Origin: an uncultured Clostridiaceae bacterium | GTDB taxonomy: Bacteria > Bacillota > Clostridia > Lachnospirales > Lachnospiraceae | Direction of reading: 5' to 3' | Assembly (NCBI GenBank): GCA_958441075.1 | Contig: CAUCBQ010000004.1 | Coordinates: 1-36,490, forward strand | Length of the DNA stretch: 36,490 nucleotides | Shown here: one piece after another, positions 1 through 8,333 of the stretch | How positions within the stretch are numbered: position 1 is the stretch's first letter | How the letters are laid out: each line of letters begins with the position of its first letter | Notes under the pieces: generated by a model | The model's database searches: none | What the model saw: the letters and a program-made list of their open reading frames with translations, nothing else | What the model was told of the DNA's origin: nothing | Position numbers and translations under genes: made by a program

Positions 1-615
1 CCGTTCATATCTGGCAAAGAGAGCATCTGCCTCGTAAAGCCTGTCCCTCCGAATTCTCCCCTGAAGGTCATGGCCCAGAGCCAGCGCCATGGAAAGCCGC
101 AGGGAAACAGGGATCTGCCGATCCTGAAGCAGCCCAAAAATCAGACTTCTGGCGTCTGTAAGCTTTGTATACAGGAAGAAGTCAAAGTCCTCATAGGTCT
201 CTTCCCTGTCATCCTCCTTTTCCAAAAAACGAACCGGCTCCTTGCAGCCAAGAATCAGCCTTGCAGCCACAGGGCAGGAAAGGCACAGGGAAATTTCCCT
301 GCATCCCTCAAATTCCTCTGTATGGCGGGGATATCGCCTGCAGGTGCGGCACAGGCTCTCCTTCCCCTGTTCAATATAAAGATCACAGAGATTTTCCTCA
401 TTTAAAAAGGCACAGCGGCCCTGATAGCGCAGAAAAGAGCCCTCCTTCCAGTCAATGGAATTTTTCAGGCGGTTTCCAAAGGGACCCTCAATCTTTTTGT
501 ACTGTTTTAAGGCTTTATCATCAATCATAATCGCCCAGCCGGCGCAGCAGGTATCGGGACATTCTGACCCGATACATTGAAACTTCTTGTAATAATGAGG
601 ATAAATATACAGCAT
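1..615 (-). CDS. fliB: Flagellin lysine-N-methylase FliB-like, C-terminus cut by window edge
   Basis: The reading frame stays open from an ATG at 615 to the window edge, giving the first 205 residues. Near the N-terminus is a cysteine-rich stretch (CIGSECPDTCCAGW), followed by further cysteines around residues 55-100 including CRTCRRYPR. This cysteine pattern matches the FliB/YkgJ-type family, which is thought to bind an Fe-S cluster and methylate lysines of flagellin. No flagellar gene lies in the window, so the substrate is unproven. It begins 43 bases after the TetM-NYN fusion gene on the same strand and may be co-transcribed. The ribosome site is weak (purine-rich GAGAGAAG). Family assignment is fairly secure; the symbol is by resemblance. 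Confidence 0.75.
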   Translation of the reverse strand, partial: MLYIYPHYYKKFQCIGSECPDTCCAGWAIMIDDKALKQYKKIEGPFGNRLKNSIDWKEGSFLRYQGRCAFLNEENLCDLYIEQGKESLCRTCRRYPRHTEEFEGCREISLCLSCPVAARLILGCKEPVRFLEKEDDREETYEDFDFFLYTKLTDARSLIFGLLQDRQIPVSLRLSMALALGHDLQGRIRRDRLYEADALFARYER

Positions 616-658
616 CTTCTTCTCTCTCTTTTTCAAATTTGTGCGTCTACGGCGTACA

Positions 659-3424
659 TCATTCCTTTGTTTTTATTTCCTTACGTCCCAGCCGGACCTC
701 TTCCAGATAATCGTTCAGCTCCTGATCTGCCCCCTGAAACAGATAATGTTTGCCGGAAGTCCCCAGACGCGCCTTCTCCTCGCGGATCAGATGATTCGTC
801 CACTCAATGTCCTCCTTTAAATCCTTTGCCGACATCAAACGGCAGCCCTGTCCGTAGATAATCAGCTGCTCCAGTCCATCGGAGGTAGCCACCGTCACAC
901 TGTACTTTCGTCCAATACGGTGGGCCAGCTTTTCAATATACTGATCTGCTGTTTCCGCCTCTTTGGTATATACCACATGGATGTTGTGGTAGTCCAGCGC
1001 TTCTCCTGTATTTCCCTGAACCTTGTAGGCGTCAAACACAAGTATCAGCGTACATTTCTTATACCCCTGATAATTGCACAGTATATCCATAAGCTTGTGG
1101 CGGGCGCCTTCAATGGTTGTCTTTGACAGCTCTCTTAACTCTTCCCAGGCAAAAATAATATTGTAGCCGTCCACCAGAAGATACTCTGTTTCTTCCTCTT
1201 TTTTCTCCTCCGGCCTTTTTTTCTTTTCACTGGTATAGACCCTGCTTTGCGGCCCTTCCTGTCCGAAATTTTTCCGGCGCAGCGGGCCAAAGGTGCGTTC
1301 AAATATAGCTTCCAGCTCCCTGTCATCTGTCCAGGAGCCTCCTGCATAGCCAGATGTGCGGCCCAAAGCAGCGTCAGATCCGCCTCCCGGTGCGGCAGGG
1401 AATTTCTCTCCTGCCTGCTCCATATCCTTTTCTTCCCGGTTCTTTTTTAAAGGGCTTTCCAGATGCATATAATCCTCTACCTGATCCCAGGGTACAACAA
1501 ACCCGGCTCCATGAGAACAGAAGACGGAGCCGGTGGGATTTTCCAGATCCGCCTCCGGATCATATCCCGCCTGGAGGATTACCTCCTCCTCATTATGACA
1601 GGGCTCATAATCCTTATACCACAGAGACAGACGGCCTCTTCCCTTTGTATAGGCAGTCACCTCCCTCTGATAATCTCTCAGGTTCACCACAGGCCCTTTT
1701 CCCGTAAGAACCGCCATATCGCCTTCCGTCTCCGGCGGATCAAATACACCGTTTTTCCGTTCTATATCCGCCATGGCCCGTCCCAGATTTTCCGCAGGAA
1801 GCTCCATACGGAATCCATAATACGGCTCCAGAAGGCGGCATTTTCCTGCCCTCAGTCCCTGCCGCAGAGCCCGGTAAGTCGCCTGACGGAAATCGCCCCC
1901 CTCTGTATGCTTTATATGGGCCCGTCCGGTCAGAAGGGTGATCCGCATATCCGTAATCTCAGCCCCCGTAAGAACGCCTTTATGGCGTTTCTCCTCCAGA
2001 TGGGTCAGAACCAGTCTCTGCCAGTTTCGGTCCAGCACATCTTCGCTGCAGACTGTGTCAAACTGCAGCCCGCTTCCCGCCTCTCCCGGCTCCAGCAGAA
2101 GATGAACCTCCGCATAATGACGAAGAGGCTCAAAATGTCCCACTCCCTCTACAGGCTCTAAAATGGTTTCTTTATACACAATATTTCCTGTACCAAACTC
2201 TGCATCAAAGCCAAAACGATCACGGATCAGTGTCTTTAAAATCTCAATCTGCACCTCTCCCATTACCTGAGCCTTAATCTCTCCTGTAGCCTCTTCCCAG
2301 AGAATGTGAAGCTCCGGCTCCTCCTCCTCTAACTGGCGCAGATCCCGCAGGCTTTTGTGCACATCGGCCCCCTCAGGAAGAAGAATCTGATACGTCAAAA
2401 CCGGCTCCAGTACGGGAAGCTCGGAAGCCGCCTCTGCTCCCAGTCCCTGACCCGGAGCAGAAGATATCAGGCCTGTCACTGCACAAACCGTACCTGCCAG
2501 TGCCTCCTGAACGGTCTCATACTTTGAGCCTGAATAGATCCTGATCTGATTGACCTTTTCCTCTCCTGTCAGCATGTCCTTCACATGCAGGGTTCCCCCT
2601 GTAATCTTAAGGTGGGTCAGACGGTTTCCCTGGCTGTCTCTGGATATTTTATAGACTTTGGCACCAAAAGAAGAGCTCCGTTCAGGAGCCTGGATAATTT
2701 CAAAAAGCCCCCTTAAAAAGCTCTCGATTCCCTTAAGCCTAAGGGCTGATCCAAAAAAGACGGGAAACAGCTTCCGTCCGGCTGTCAGACGGATGATCTC
2801 CTCCTGTCCCACAGTTCCCGTTTCCAGATATGACTCCAGAACCGCCTCATCACAGACAGCCAGATTCTCGGCAAACCCTTCCCCTTCGTCTGTTCTGGGA
2901 TTCCATTCTCCGCCCTCTGCATGCCAGCCCCCAAAATCCACACAGGCCTCGTCCAGACGGCCTTTCAGTTCTTTCAGCAGGCTTTTTCTGTCCGTACCCG
3001 GCTGATCCATTTTATTGACAAACAGGACCGTGGGAATCCCATAACGCTTTAACAGTCTCCACAGCGTCTCCGTATGGCCCTGAATCCCGTCCGCTCCGTT
3101 AATTACCAGAACTGCATAATCCAAAATTTGAAGGGTTCTCTCCATTTCTGCTGAAAAATCCACATGGCCCGGCGTATCCATAAGAGTTACCTCCATATCC
3201 CCCATGGAAAATACAGCCTGTTTGGAGAAAATGGTAATCCCTCTGGCCCGCTCTAACTCATAGGTATCCAGAAACGCATCTCTGTCATCCACCCGTCCCA
3301 GCCTGCGGATGGCTCCAGCGCCGTAAAGAATAGCCTCCGACAGAGTGGTTTTTCCGGCGTCTACATGGGCCAACAGCCCCATACAAATATGTTTTTTTAC
3401 TTTTTCAGGCTTCTGTTCGCCCAT
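659..3424 (-). CDS. TetM/TetO-like ribosomal-protection GTPase fused to a YacP/Rae1-type NYN ribonuclease domain
   Basis: The product is 921 residues. The N-terminal part is an EF-G-like GTPase: G1 AHVDAGKTT (19-27), ERARGIT (58-64), DTPGH (83-87), NKMD (137-140). EF-G-type domains II-V follow to about residue 650, ending in a GAGFVVPW stretch typical of Tet(M)-type C-termini. A charged linker leads to an extra domain (about 747-921) that closely resembles YacP/Rae1: LLVDGYNII, LVFDA, TKEAETAD and ATSD supply the acidic residues of NYN nucleases. Tet(M)-type proteins are usually about 640 residues, so roughly 280 are additional. An earlier in-frame ATG at 3451 is rejected because GGGAGG sits 8-9 bases before the ATG at 3424 and the predicted promoter would start transcription next to 3451. 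A housekeeping ribosome-rescue or mRNA-cleaving role is as plausible as tetracycline resistance. Confidence 0.88.
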   Translation of the reverse strand: MGEQKPEKVKKHICMGLLAHVDAGKTTLSEAILYGAGAIRRLGRVDDRDAFLDTYELERARGITIFSKQAVFSMGDMEVTLMDTPGHVDFSAEMERTLQILDYAVLVINGADGIQGHTETLWRLLKRYGIPTVLFVNKMDQPGTDRKSLLKELKGRLDEACVDFGGWHAEGGEWNPRTDEGEGFAENLAVCDEAVLESYLETGTVGQEEIIRLTAGRKLFPVFFGSALRLKGIESFLRGLFEIIQAPERSSSFGAKVYKISRDSQGNRLTHLKITGGTLHVKDMLTGEEKVNQIRIYSGSKYETVQEALAGTVCAVTGLISSAPGQGLGAEAASELPVLEPVLTYQILLPEGADVHKSLRDLRQLEEEEPELHILWEEATGEIKAQVMGEVQIEILKTLIRDRFGFDAEFGTGNIVYKETILEPVEGVGHFEPLRHYAEVHLLLEPGEAGSGLQFDTVCSEDVLDRNWQRLVLTHLEEKRHKGVLTGAEITDMRITLLTGRAHIKHTEGGDFRQATYRALRQGLRAGKCRLLEPYYGFRMELPAENLGRAMADIERKNGVFDPPETEGDMAVLTGKGPVVNLRDYQREVTAYTKGRGRLSLWYKDYEPCHNEEEVILQAGYDPEADLENPTGSVFCSHGAGFVVPWDQVEDYMHLESPLKKNREEKDMEQAGEKFPAAPGGGSDAALGRTSGYAGGSWTDDRELEAIFERTFGPLRRKNFGQEGPQSRVYTSEKKKRPEEKKEEETEYLLVDGYNIIFAWEELRELSKTTIEGARHKLMDILCNYQGYKKCTLILVFDAYKVQGNTGEALDYHNIHVVYTKEAETADQYIEKLAHRIGRKYSVTVATSDGLEQLIIYGQGCRLMSAKDLKEDIEWTNHLIREEKARLGTSGKHYLFQGADQELNDYLEEVRLGRKEIKTKE

Positions 3425-3459
3425 AAAAGGCGCCTCCCTTCGTGACTGCATAATTCCGA

Positions 3460-3488
3460 ATTATACCATAAAAAGAAGCGTTGGTCGA
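3460..3488 (-). promoter_or_regulatory. Promoter of the TetM-NYN fusion gene
   Basis: On the minus strand TCGACC, a 17-base spacer and TATAAT are seen, with TG one base before the -10 (extended -10). Transcription would start near 3453, leaving a leader of about 29 bases. That leaves no room for the long attenuator leader found on classical tet(M). Confidence 0.6.
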
Positions 3489-3555
3489 GATGCTGTGCAC
3501 AATTCAATATTTTTTAAAACTTTCAAAATCACCCTTGGACCTCTGCTTTTCCCTC

Positions 3556-3587
3556 TTACAAATACAGGGCGGCCCAAAAGCCGCCCT
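3556..3587 (-). terminator. Probable terminator after the SseB-domain gene
   Basis: An 8-bp perfect GC-rich stem (AGGGCGGC/GCCGCCCT, 3566-3573 with 3580-3587) lies 19 bases past the stop. The run of T after it on the minus strand is broken (TGTATTTGT), so efficiency is uncertain. Confidence 0.5.
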
Positions 3588-3605
3588 ATATCTGTCTTTT
3601 TCATC

Positions 3606-4424
3606 TTACTCTGCCTCAGGTGCTGTCTCTGTCTGGGAAGCCGCCGGCGCCGGAGCACCCGGACGGTTTACAGTCAGCGGAAGATTTACACCCAGAACAT
3701 TTAAAATAATACCTCCTGCCTCAGCTGCCAGTACAGTAGGCACCTTTTCTGCCTCTACCACAACCGGGCGCAGTTTATTGTCCCGGTTAAACTTCTGAAA
3801 CTCCAAAATATCCGTAAAGGCCGGCTGGAACAGCTGTCCGTCCTTCATCTTTACAAGGGGAATCCCCTTCTCTTCTTTCTGAATGGCAAAAATATAACTG
3901 CCCTTTCTGAAATCAGCTGTAAGCTCCTCATTCAGCTCCCTGATCCGTTCTGCCCTTTCCTGCACTGAGGACTGGTCAGCAGGCCGTCTCATCTCCTGAG
4001 CCAGATAAATGGCTGTCAGGTGAAGGGATGGATTTTCCACCCATACGGTTCCCTGAGGCATATCCTCAGGAGACTTGCGTTTTACAATATCTCCTACCTG
4101 CATGGCAGCCTTTTCCCCATCCATTTCCACAATCAGGGCATTAACGCCCATAGCATAGAGACTGGTAAAGAACACCAGCATTTCTTTGCCGTTTACCTTA
4201 GCAACAGAAACAGGAATTTTCTGCTCCGTAAGACGAACTGCGGCTGCCTTTGCCTCTTCTTCCTTCAAGTATAAAAACACCTCATCATCAAAGGTTTCCG
4301 GATCACATACCACATATGGCTCCCTTGTGCACAGGGAGATCAGTACAAAAATATCAGCGTCATGTCCCAGGCGGGTAAGAAGCTCCTTCTTTACAGCTGC
4401 CACGGTGTTTTGCGTATCACTCAT
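3606..4424 (-). CDS. SseB N-terminal-domain protein
   Basis: The product is 272 residues with no signal peptide or membrane segment. The N-terminal half (IFVLISLCTREPYVVCD..., VFFTSLYAMG) resembles the SseB N-terminal domain family, and a second similar segment (SYIFAIQKEEKG, FTDILEFQKFN) follows. The C-terminus ends in a low-complexity Ala/Pro/Glu tail. SseB-like domains occur in many cytosolic Firmicute proteins of unknown function. The start ATG at 4424 is chosen because AAGGAG lies 9 bases before it; the ATG two codons earlier (4430) is only 3 bases from that site. It has its own promoter and stands alone between two terminators. Family assignment is moderate; no role can be given. Confidence 0.75.
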   Translation of the reverse strand: MSDTQNTVAAVKKELLTRLGHDADIFVLISLCTREPYVVCDPETFDDEVFLYLKEEEAKAAAVRLTEQKIPVSVAKVNGKEMLVFFTSLYAMGVNALIVEMDGEKAAMQVGDIVKRKSPEDMPQGTVWVENPSLHLTAIYLAQEMRRPADQSSVQERAERIRELNEELTADFRKGSYIFAIQKEEKGIPLVKMKDGQLFQPAFTDILEFQKFNRDNKLRPVVVEAEKVPTVLAAEAGGIILNVLGVNLPLTVNRPGAPAPAASQTETAPEAE

Positions 4425-4458
4425 TTTCATTTTCTCCTTATCAATACATTCTTGTGAA

Positions 4459-4487
4459 ATTGTACCACATTCCGCAAAAGGGTGCAA
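4459..4487 (-). promoter_or_regulatory. Promoter of the SseB-domain gene
   Basis: TTGCAC, a 17-base spacer and TACAAT with a TG extension are read on the minus strand, 35 bases upstream of the start codon. Confidence 0.65.
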
Positions 4488-4493
4488 TTAGTT

Positions 4494-4530
4494 CAGAAAA
4501 AAAGACCGGCGCTATGCGACTGCGCCGGTC
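4494..4530 (-). terminator. Terminator of the DUF6612-like gene
   Basis: A perfect 9-bp stem GACCGGCGC/GCGCCGGTC (4504-4512 with 4522-4530) is followed on the minus strand by a run of seven T, starting 18 bases after the stop codon. Confidence 0.88.
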
Positions 4531-4547
4531 CCTCATCATCTGTCTGT

Positions 4548-5387
4548 TTACTGCTGTTCTGCCTGTTCGGCTGCCTCTGCCATCAAAGCCTCAAAATCCT
4601 GATATGCCTGGGGATCGGGGACAGCGGGAACCTCCACTGGCTGGCCCGGATCTGCAATACCGATATCGCCGTCCAGCTTCATGGTAATGGTTTCGCCCTC
4701 TGCTTCCATAGCCATATCCATCTTCATACGAATCTTAATGCAGTTTCCTGCCGGATCTACCACATATTCATAAATCACATCACCCATGGTAAGGCCCGTG
4801 GTATCCAGAAGCCCGCTCATACCTGTTGAGCCTAAAACCATCTGGAAATACTCATCCATCTGGTCTGCTTCCATAACAAAACCAACTACCTTATTTTCCC
4901 CCTCATCCCAGAGACGGAAATTGGATAAATACTCTTCAAAATCATCTTCAAAGGCCATGGCAGACGCCATACTCTGCTCCATCATGGTTCCCATATCCAT
5001 AGGCATCCTTACCTTCTGTCCCATGGAATCCTGATAATAGCAGCCATCCTGATAGTATGCGGAAATGATCATGGGCTCTTCCAGTCCCTCCATAGTGGTG
5101 CGTGAATACATCATATAACGCATCTGCTGAGGCTCCGTCATATGATTCATCTTCATGTTCATTTCCATACGCATATTCATGGCATCCATGCCTGTATCCT
5201 TCAGAATACTGCCTCCGATGGAAATCTTAAAATCCGCAAAAGCATTCATATCCGTAATGCTTTTCTGCTGCTCATTGACCTGACGGTACAGAGCTTTTGC
5301 ATCCTCGGAATTATCTGCATAGGCTGTCATGGGACAAAGCAGGGCAGCTGATAAAAGAACAGCAAAGAAACGTTTCAGTTTTCTCAT
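4548..5387 (-). CDS. Secreted DUF6612-like protein
   Basis: The product is 279 residues with a clear N-terminal signal peptide: basic MRKLKRF, a hydrophobic core, and a likely cleavage after AYA near residue 24. There is no lipobox cysteine. The mature part is rich in methionine (repeated M-x-M around residues 68-85: MNMRMEMNMKMNHM) and acidic residues, with alternating beta-type segments such as KISIGGSI and GFVMEADQMDEYF. This layout recalls the DUF6612 family of Lachnospiraceae and the LolA/LppX-like lipid-binding fold, but I cannot prove the latter. The start has AAGGAGG 6-7 bases upstream. It is transcribed alone from its own promoter to its own terminator. Function unknown. Confidence 0.75.
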   Translation of the reverse strand: MRKLKRFFAVLLSAALLCPMTAYADNSEDAKALYRQVNEQQKSITDMNAFADFKISIGGSILKDTGMDAMNMRMEMNMKMNHMTEPQQMRYMMYSRTTMEGLEEPMIISAYYQDGCYYQDSMGQKVRMPMDMGTMMEQSMASAMAFEDDFEEYLSNFRLWDEGENKVVGFVMEADQMDEYFQMVLGSTGMSGLLDTTGLTMGDVIYEYVVDPAGNCIKIRMKMDMAMEAEGETITMKLDGDIGIADPGQPVEVPAVPDPQAYQDFEALMAEAAEQAEQQ

Positions 5388-5443
5388 AGCGTAACCTCCT
5401 TAATCAAAAAAATTCCGTTCAAACTGTCAAATATGATACTGCT

Positions 5444-5472
5444 ATTGTACTCAAAAACGCCTCTTATGTCCA
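5444..5472 (-). promoter_or_regulatory. Promoter of the DUF6612-like gene
   Basis: TGGACA, a 17-base spacer and TACAAT are seen on the minus strand, giving a 5' leader of about 50 bases. Confidence 0.6.
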
Positions 5473-5546
5473 TATAGAATACGCATATATTTCTTACGAT
5501 TTTGTATCTTTTCTCAAAAATTTCTGACATCTAATCCACACAGCCT

Positions 5547-6794
5547 CTATCTGCCAAAATATTGATTAACCCCATCTGTCAGCCCATCTGCCAGCTGATT
5601 CAATGTGGCTTTGGAATGATCCGACGCCTTATCTCCCAGTTCAATATCTACAGAGGGAACAGTAGAATAGGAGGTCTGCGTCAGATCCATCTCCATAGAA
5701 CCGCCGGAAAAGATCTTCACGCCCTTTCCCTTAAGACCTGCAATCAGGCTTTCGCCCAACGCATTGTGCTTCTGCCAGTTAGATTTTACCGGCTCCATAT
5801 TCCGATAAGAGGAATGACTGGGAACACTCATATAAAAGGCGCCCTTATTGCTGGAGGTAGAATCCCAGTGAAGGGCAATATGGCAGTCGCTGGCATTGTT
5901 GGCAATCACTGTTCTGGCAATATTATCCAGCTGAACATCCTCGCTTTCACGGATCATCAGCACGTCGTATCCCTTTGACAGCAGCTTATCCTTTAAAATG
6001 AGCGCCATGGAGAGTGTAACACTGCTCTCAGGAGTACCGTCGGCAAAGGTCATGCCGCCGGAGACAGCCGCAGCCGTCACCGCTCCCGCTCCCGTAGTCC
6101 CGCCTGTTACCTTGGGGCTTCCGTCCGGATGGCACTGGGTCTTCACAGCTGCTCCCCCTTTGGTGCCATGGCCCGCATTGACACAGATGGTGAGATTTTT
6201 TCTCTCCGTTACTTCACTCTGATAGAGAACTGCCTTTCCTGAGGTAATCTTTGCAAAATCTGCATATTTCCAGCCCGGATTCAGTGAAACCTCCCCGCCG
6301 CTTTGAGCCCGAGTGCCTTCCTGGGCCTGAGAACTGCTCTGAGCAGAAGTCTTATCCTCCTTCTGCTTTGATGTTTCTGAAATATATGCAGTGGAAATGT
6401 ATCCTGTTTTCCCCTCCCACAAAATCCTTGTCCAGTCTGCATTTTTACCGGTTCGGGAAAGAGACGCACCATCGGGAAGGCTTGTCAGAATATTGGAATC
6501 ATCCGACGTATCACAGGCACTGCGGACCCGCACCGATCCTCCCCTTGTATTTACATAAACCGTATCTGATGCCGATTCAAATTCAGGCGCCGCAGTGAGG
6601 ATTCCGGACTGGGAACGAACTGCGATATCCGCCCTGGCTTCTGTCTGTTCAGCTGCCTGCGCCCGCAGCTCTTCGCTGGGGGCATACTCTGAGCAGCCTG
6701 ACAAAACAATCGTTGTCAACGCAGCCAGAAAAACAGTCCTTACAGGGAACTTCCGCCCTGTTTTCCCGCATTCTTCCCCTTCCCTTTGCCTCAT
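5547..6794 (-). CDS. Lipoprotein N-acetylmuramoyl-L-alanine amidase (SH3b + Amidase_3)
   Basis: The product is 415 residues. A hydrophobic segment ends in the lipobox LSGC (Cys34), so it is probably anchored on the outer face of the membrane. A bacterial SH3 domain follows (about 77-140), then a Ser/Gln-rich linker, then a zinc amidase_3 domain (about 200-413). The expected zinc and catalytic residues are visible: His209 in NAGHG, Glu256, His309 in ALHWDS, and Glu385 in DIELGD. It cleaves the amide bond between MurNAc and the peptide stem in peptidoglycan. Its ATG overlaps the mnmA stop in ATGA, so it is translationally coupled to the last Fe-S/tRNA-thiolation gene. No clear terminator was found after its stop. 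Confidence 0.88.
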   Translation of the reverse strand: MRQREGEECGKTGRKFPVRTVFLAALTTIVLSGCSEYAPSEELRAQAAEQTEARADIAVRSQSGILTAAPEFESASDTVYVNTRGGSVRVRSACDTSDDSNILTSLPDGASLSRTGKNADWTRILWEGKTGYISTAYISETSKQKEDKTSAQSSSQAQEGTRAQSGGEVSLNPGWKYADFAKITSGKAVLYQSEVTERKNLTICVNAGHGTKGGAAVKTQCHPDGSPKVTGGTTGAGAVTAAAVSGGMTFADGTPESSVTLSMALILKDKLLSKGYDVLMIRESEDVQLDNIARTVIANNASDCHIALHWDSTSSNKGAFYMSVPSHSSYRNMEPVKSNWQKHNALGESLIAGLKGKGVKIFSGGSMEMDLTQTSYSTVPSVDIELGDKASDHSKATLNQLADGLTDGVNQYFGR

Positions 6795-7867
6795 AGGATC
6801 GTTCCTCCTCCCACTACGTATCCATTTTCATAGAATACCACTGCCTGTCCCGGAGCCGCAGCGCGCACAGGCTCATCAAACCTGCATTCCACCTGTCCGT
6901 TTTCAATTTCCCGAATGGTACACATGGCTCCGCCATGATTATAGCGGATCTTGGCCTTAACTCTCATCACCCTGCCGTGAAGACCGTCAACTGCCATCCA
7001 GTTTACCCCATTGCAGCGCACAATATCCGTAAATACATCCTGACCTTCTCCAATCACAACCTCATTTGTCTCAGGACGCAGGGCAGTAACAAAGACCGGA
7101 TGCCCCATAGCCAGATTTAAGCCCTTTCTCTGTCCCACCGTATAATGGGTAATTCCCTTATGACGGCCAATCACATTTCCCTTTAAATCCACAAAATTTC
7201 CGGGCAGAGATTCTTTCCCCGTATAGTTTTCAATAAAGGCTGCATGGTTGTGATCCGGAATAAAGCAGATCTCCTGGCTGTCCGGCTTTGACGCCACAGG
7301 AAGCCCCAGCTTTTCTGCCATCTGCCGGATTTCATCCTTTGTATAAGCTCCCACCGGCATCAATGTCTTTGACAGCTGATCCTGGGTCAGATTATAAAGG
7401 GCATAGGTCTGGTCCTTTGCCGCCGTTACAGAGGTCTCAAGGGCAAAACGGCCGTTTTCCAGCTTTGCGATCCTTGCGTAATGGCCTGTGGCAATACAGT
7501 CTGCCCCAATCGCCAGGCTTCTCTGCAGCAGCGACTCCCATTTCACATAACGGTTGCAGGCAATGCAGGGGTTTGGAGTACGGCCTGCCAGATATTCCTG
7601 TGCAAAATAATCCATTACCCTGCGCTTAAATTCCTCTTTAAAATTCATGACATAATAAGGGATACCCAGTTCCATGGCAACTCTGCGGGCGTCATCTACT
7701 GCGCTCAAACCACAGCAGCCTCCCTCTGCCTCCTGGACCTCGGTATCCTCATCCTGCCATATCTGCATGGTTACTCCAATCACATCATAACCCTGCTCCT
7801 TTAACAGCCAGGCTGCCACGGAGGAGTCAACTCCTCCGGACATGCCTACTACAACTTTTTTACTCAA
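6791..7867 (-). CDS. mnmA: tRNA-specific 2-thiouridylase MnmA
   Basis: The product has 358 residues, the usual family length. The N-terminal PP-loop SGGVDSS (10-16) binds ATP to adenylate U34. The two catalytic cysteines are present: Cys101 in RTPNPC and Cys201 in SQEICFI. The C-terminal barrel is intact (GQRKGLNL, FDEPVRAAAPGQAVVFY). MnmA puts sulfur on wobble uridine-34 of tRNAs for Lys, Glu and Gln, using sulfur passed from a cysteine desulfurase. The desulfurase and scaffold genes sit directly upstream in the same operon; the start overlaps the iscU stop by 4 bases. Confidence 0.97.
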   Translation of the reverse strand: MSKKVVVGMSGGVDSSVAAWLLKEQGYDVIGVTMQIWQDEDTEVQEAEGGCCGLSAVDDARRVAMELGIPYYVMNFKEEFKRRVMDYFAQEYLAGRTPNPCIACNRYVKWESLLQRSLAIGADCIATGHYARIAKLENGRFALETSVTAAKDQTYALYNLTQDQLSKTLMPVGAYTKDEIRQMAEKLGLPVASKPDSQEICFIPDHNHAAFIENYTGKESLPGNFVDLKGNVIGRHKGITHYTVGQRKGLNLAMGHPVFVTALRPETNEVVIGEGQDVFTDIVRCNGVNWMAVDGLHGRVMRVKAKIRYNHGGAMCTIREIENGQVECRFDEPVRAAAPGQAVVFYENGYVVGGGTIL

Positions 7868-8301
7868 TAGTCTTCCTCTTCTTCCTCTTCTTCGATATTA
7901 TCCTTAGGCTTTTCCAGACCCTCAATGGTAATACCGTTTTTCTGTGCATAATCCCAGAGGGCGGCATGAATGGCCTCCTCTGCTAACAATGAACAGTGTA
8001 CCTTAACCGGAGGCAGTCCGTCAAGTGCTTCCATCACTGCTTTGTTTGTAACCTGCATGGCTTCCTGCACAGTTTTTCCCTTTACAAGCTCAGTTGCCAT
8101 ACTGCTGGTAGCCACAGCGGCTCCACAGCCAAAGGTTTTAAATTTCACATCACGGATTACCTGATTTTCATCAATATCCAGATAGATCCGCATAATGTCG
8201 CCGCACTTGGGGTTTCCCACTGTTCCTACGCCGCTTGGATTCTCAAGCTCTCCCACATTTCTGGGATGTTCAAAATGATCCATTACTTTCTCTGTATACA
8301 T
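7864..8301 (-). CDS. iscU: Fe-S cluster scaffold IscU/NifU N-terminal type
   Basis: The product is 145 residues. The three cluster-ligand cysteines are in place: Cys33 (with Asp35 in CGD), Cys59 in GCGAA and Cys103. The LPPVK sequence just before the third cysteine is the segment recognised by HscA-type chaperones in IscU of other bacteria. The C-terminus carries an unusual acidic tail of seven glutamates. It lies 32 bases after iscS and overlaps mnmA by 4 bases. It would assemble Fe-S clusters with sulfur from IscS. Confidence 0.95.
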   Translation of the reverse strand: MYTEKVMDHFEHPRNVGELENPSGVGTVGNPKCGDIMRIYLDIDENQVIRDVKFKTFGCGAAVATSSMATELVKGKTVQEAMQVTNKAVMEALDGLPPVKVHCSLLAEEAIHAALWDYAQKNGITIEGLEKPKDNIEEEEEEEDY

Positions 8302-8333
8302 AGTTTCTTCTCCTTTTTCATCATTCCCGGCCT

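Noticed and set aside
1463..2161. 232-residue plus-strand open frame inside the TetM-NYN gene
   Set aside because: It is a shadow of the strongly coding opposite strand, without a ribosome site or recognisable domain.
659..3424. Calling this gene an acquired tetracycline-resistance determinant
   Set aside because: There is no mobile element, no tet(M)-type leader, and the protein carries a large extra nuclease domain. Resistance is possible but not shown.
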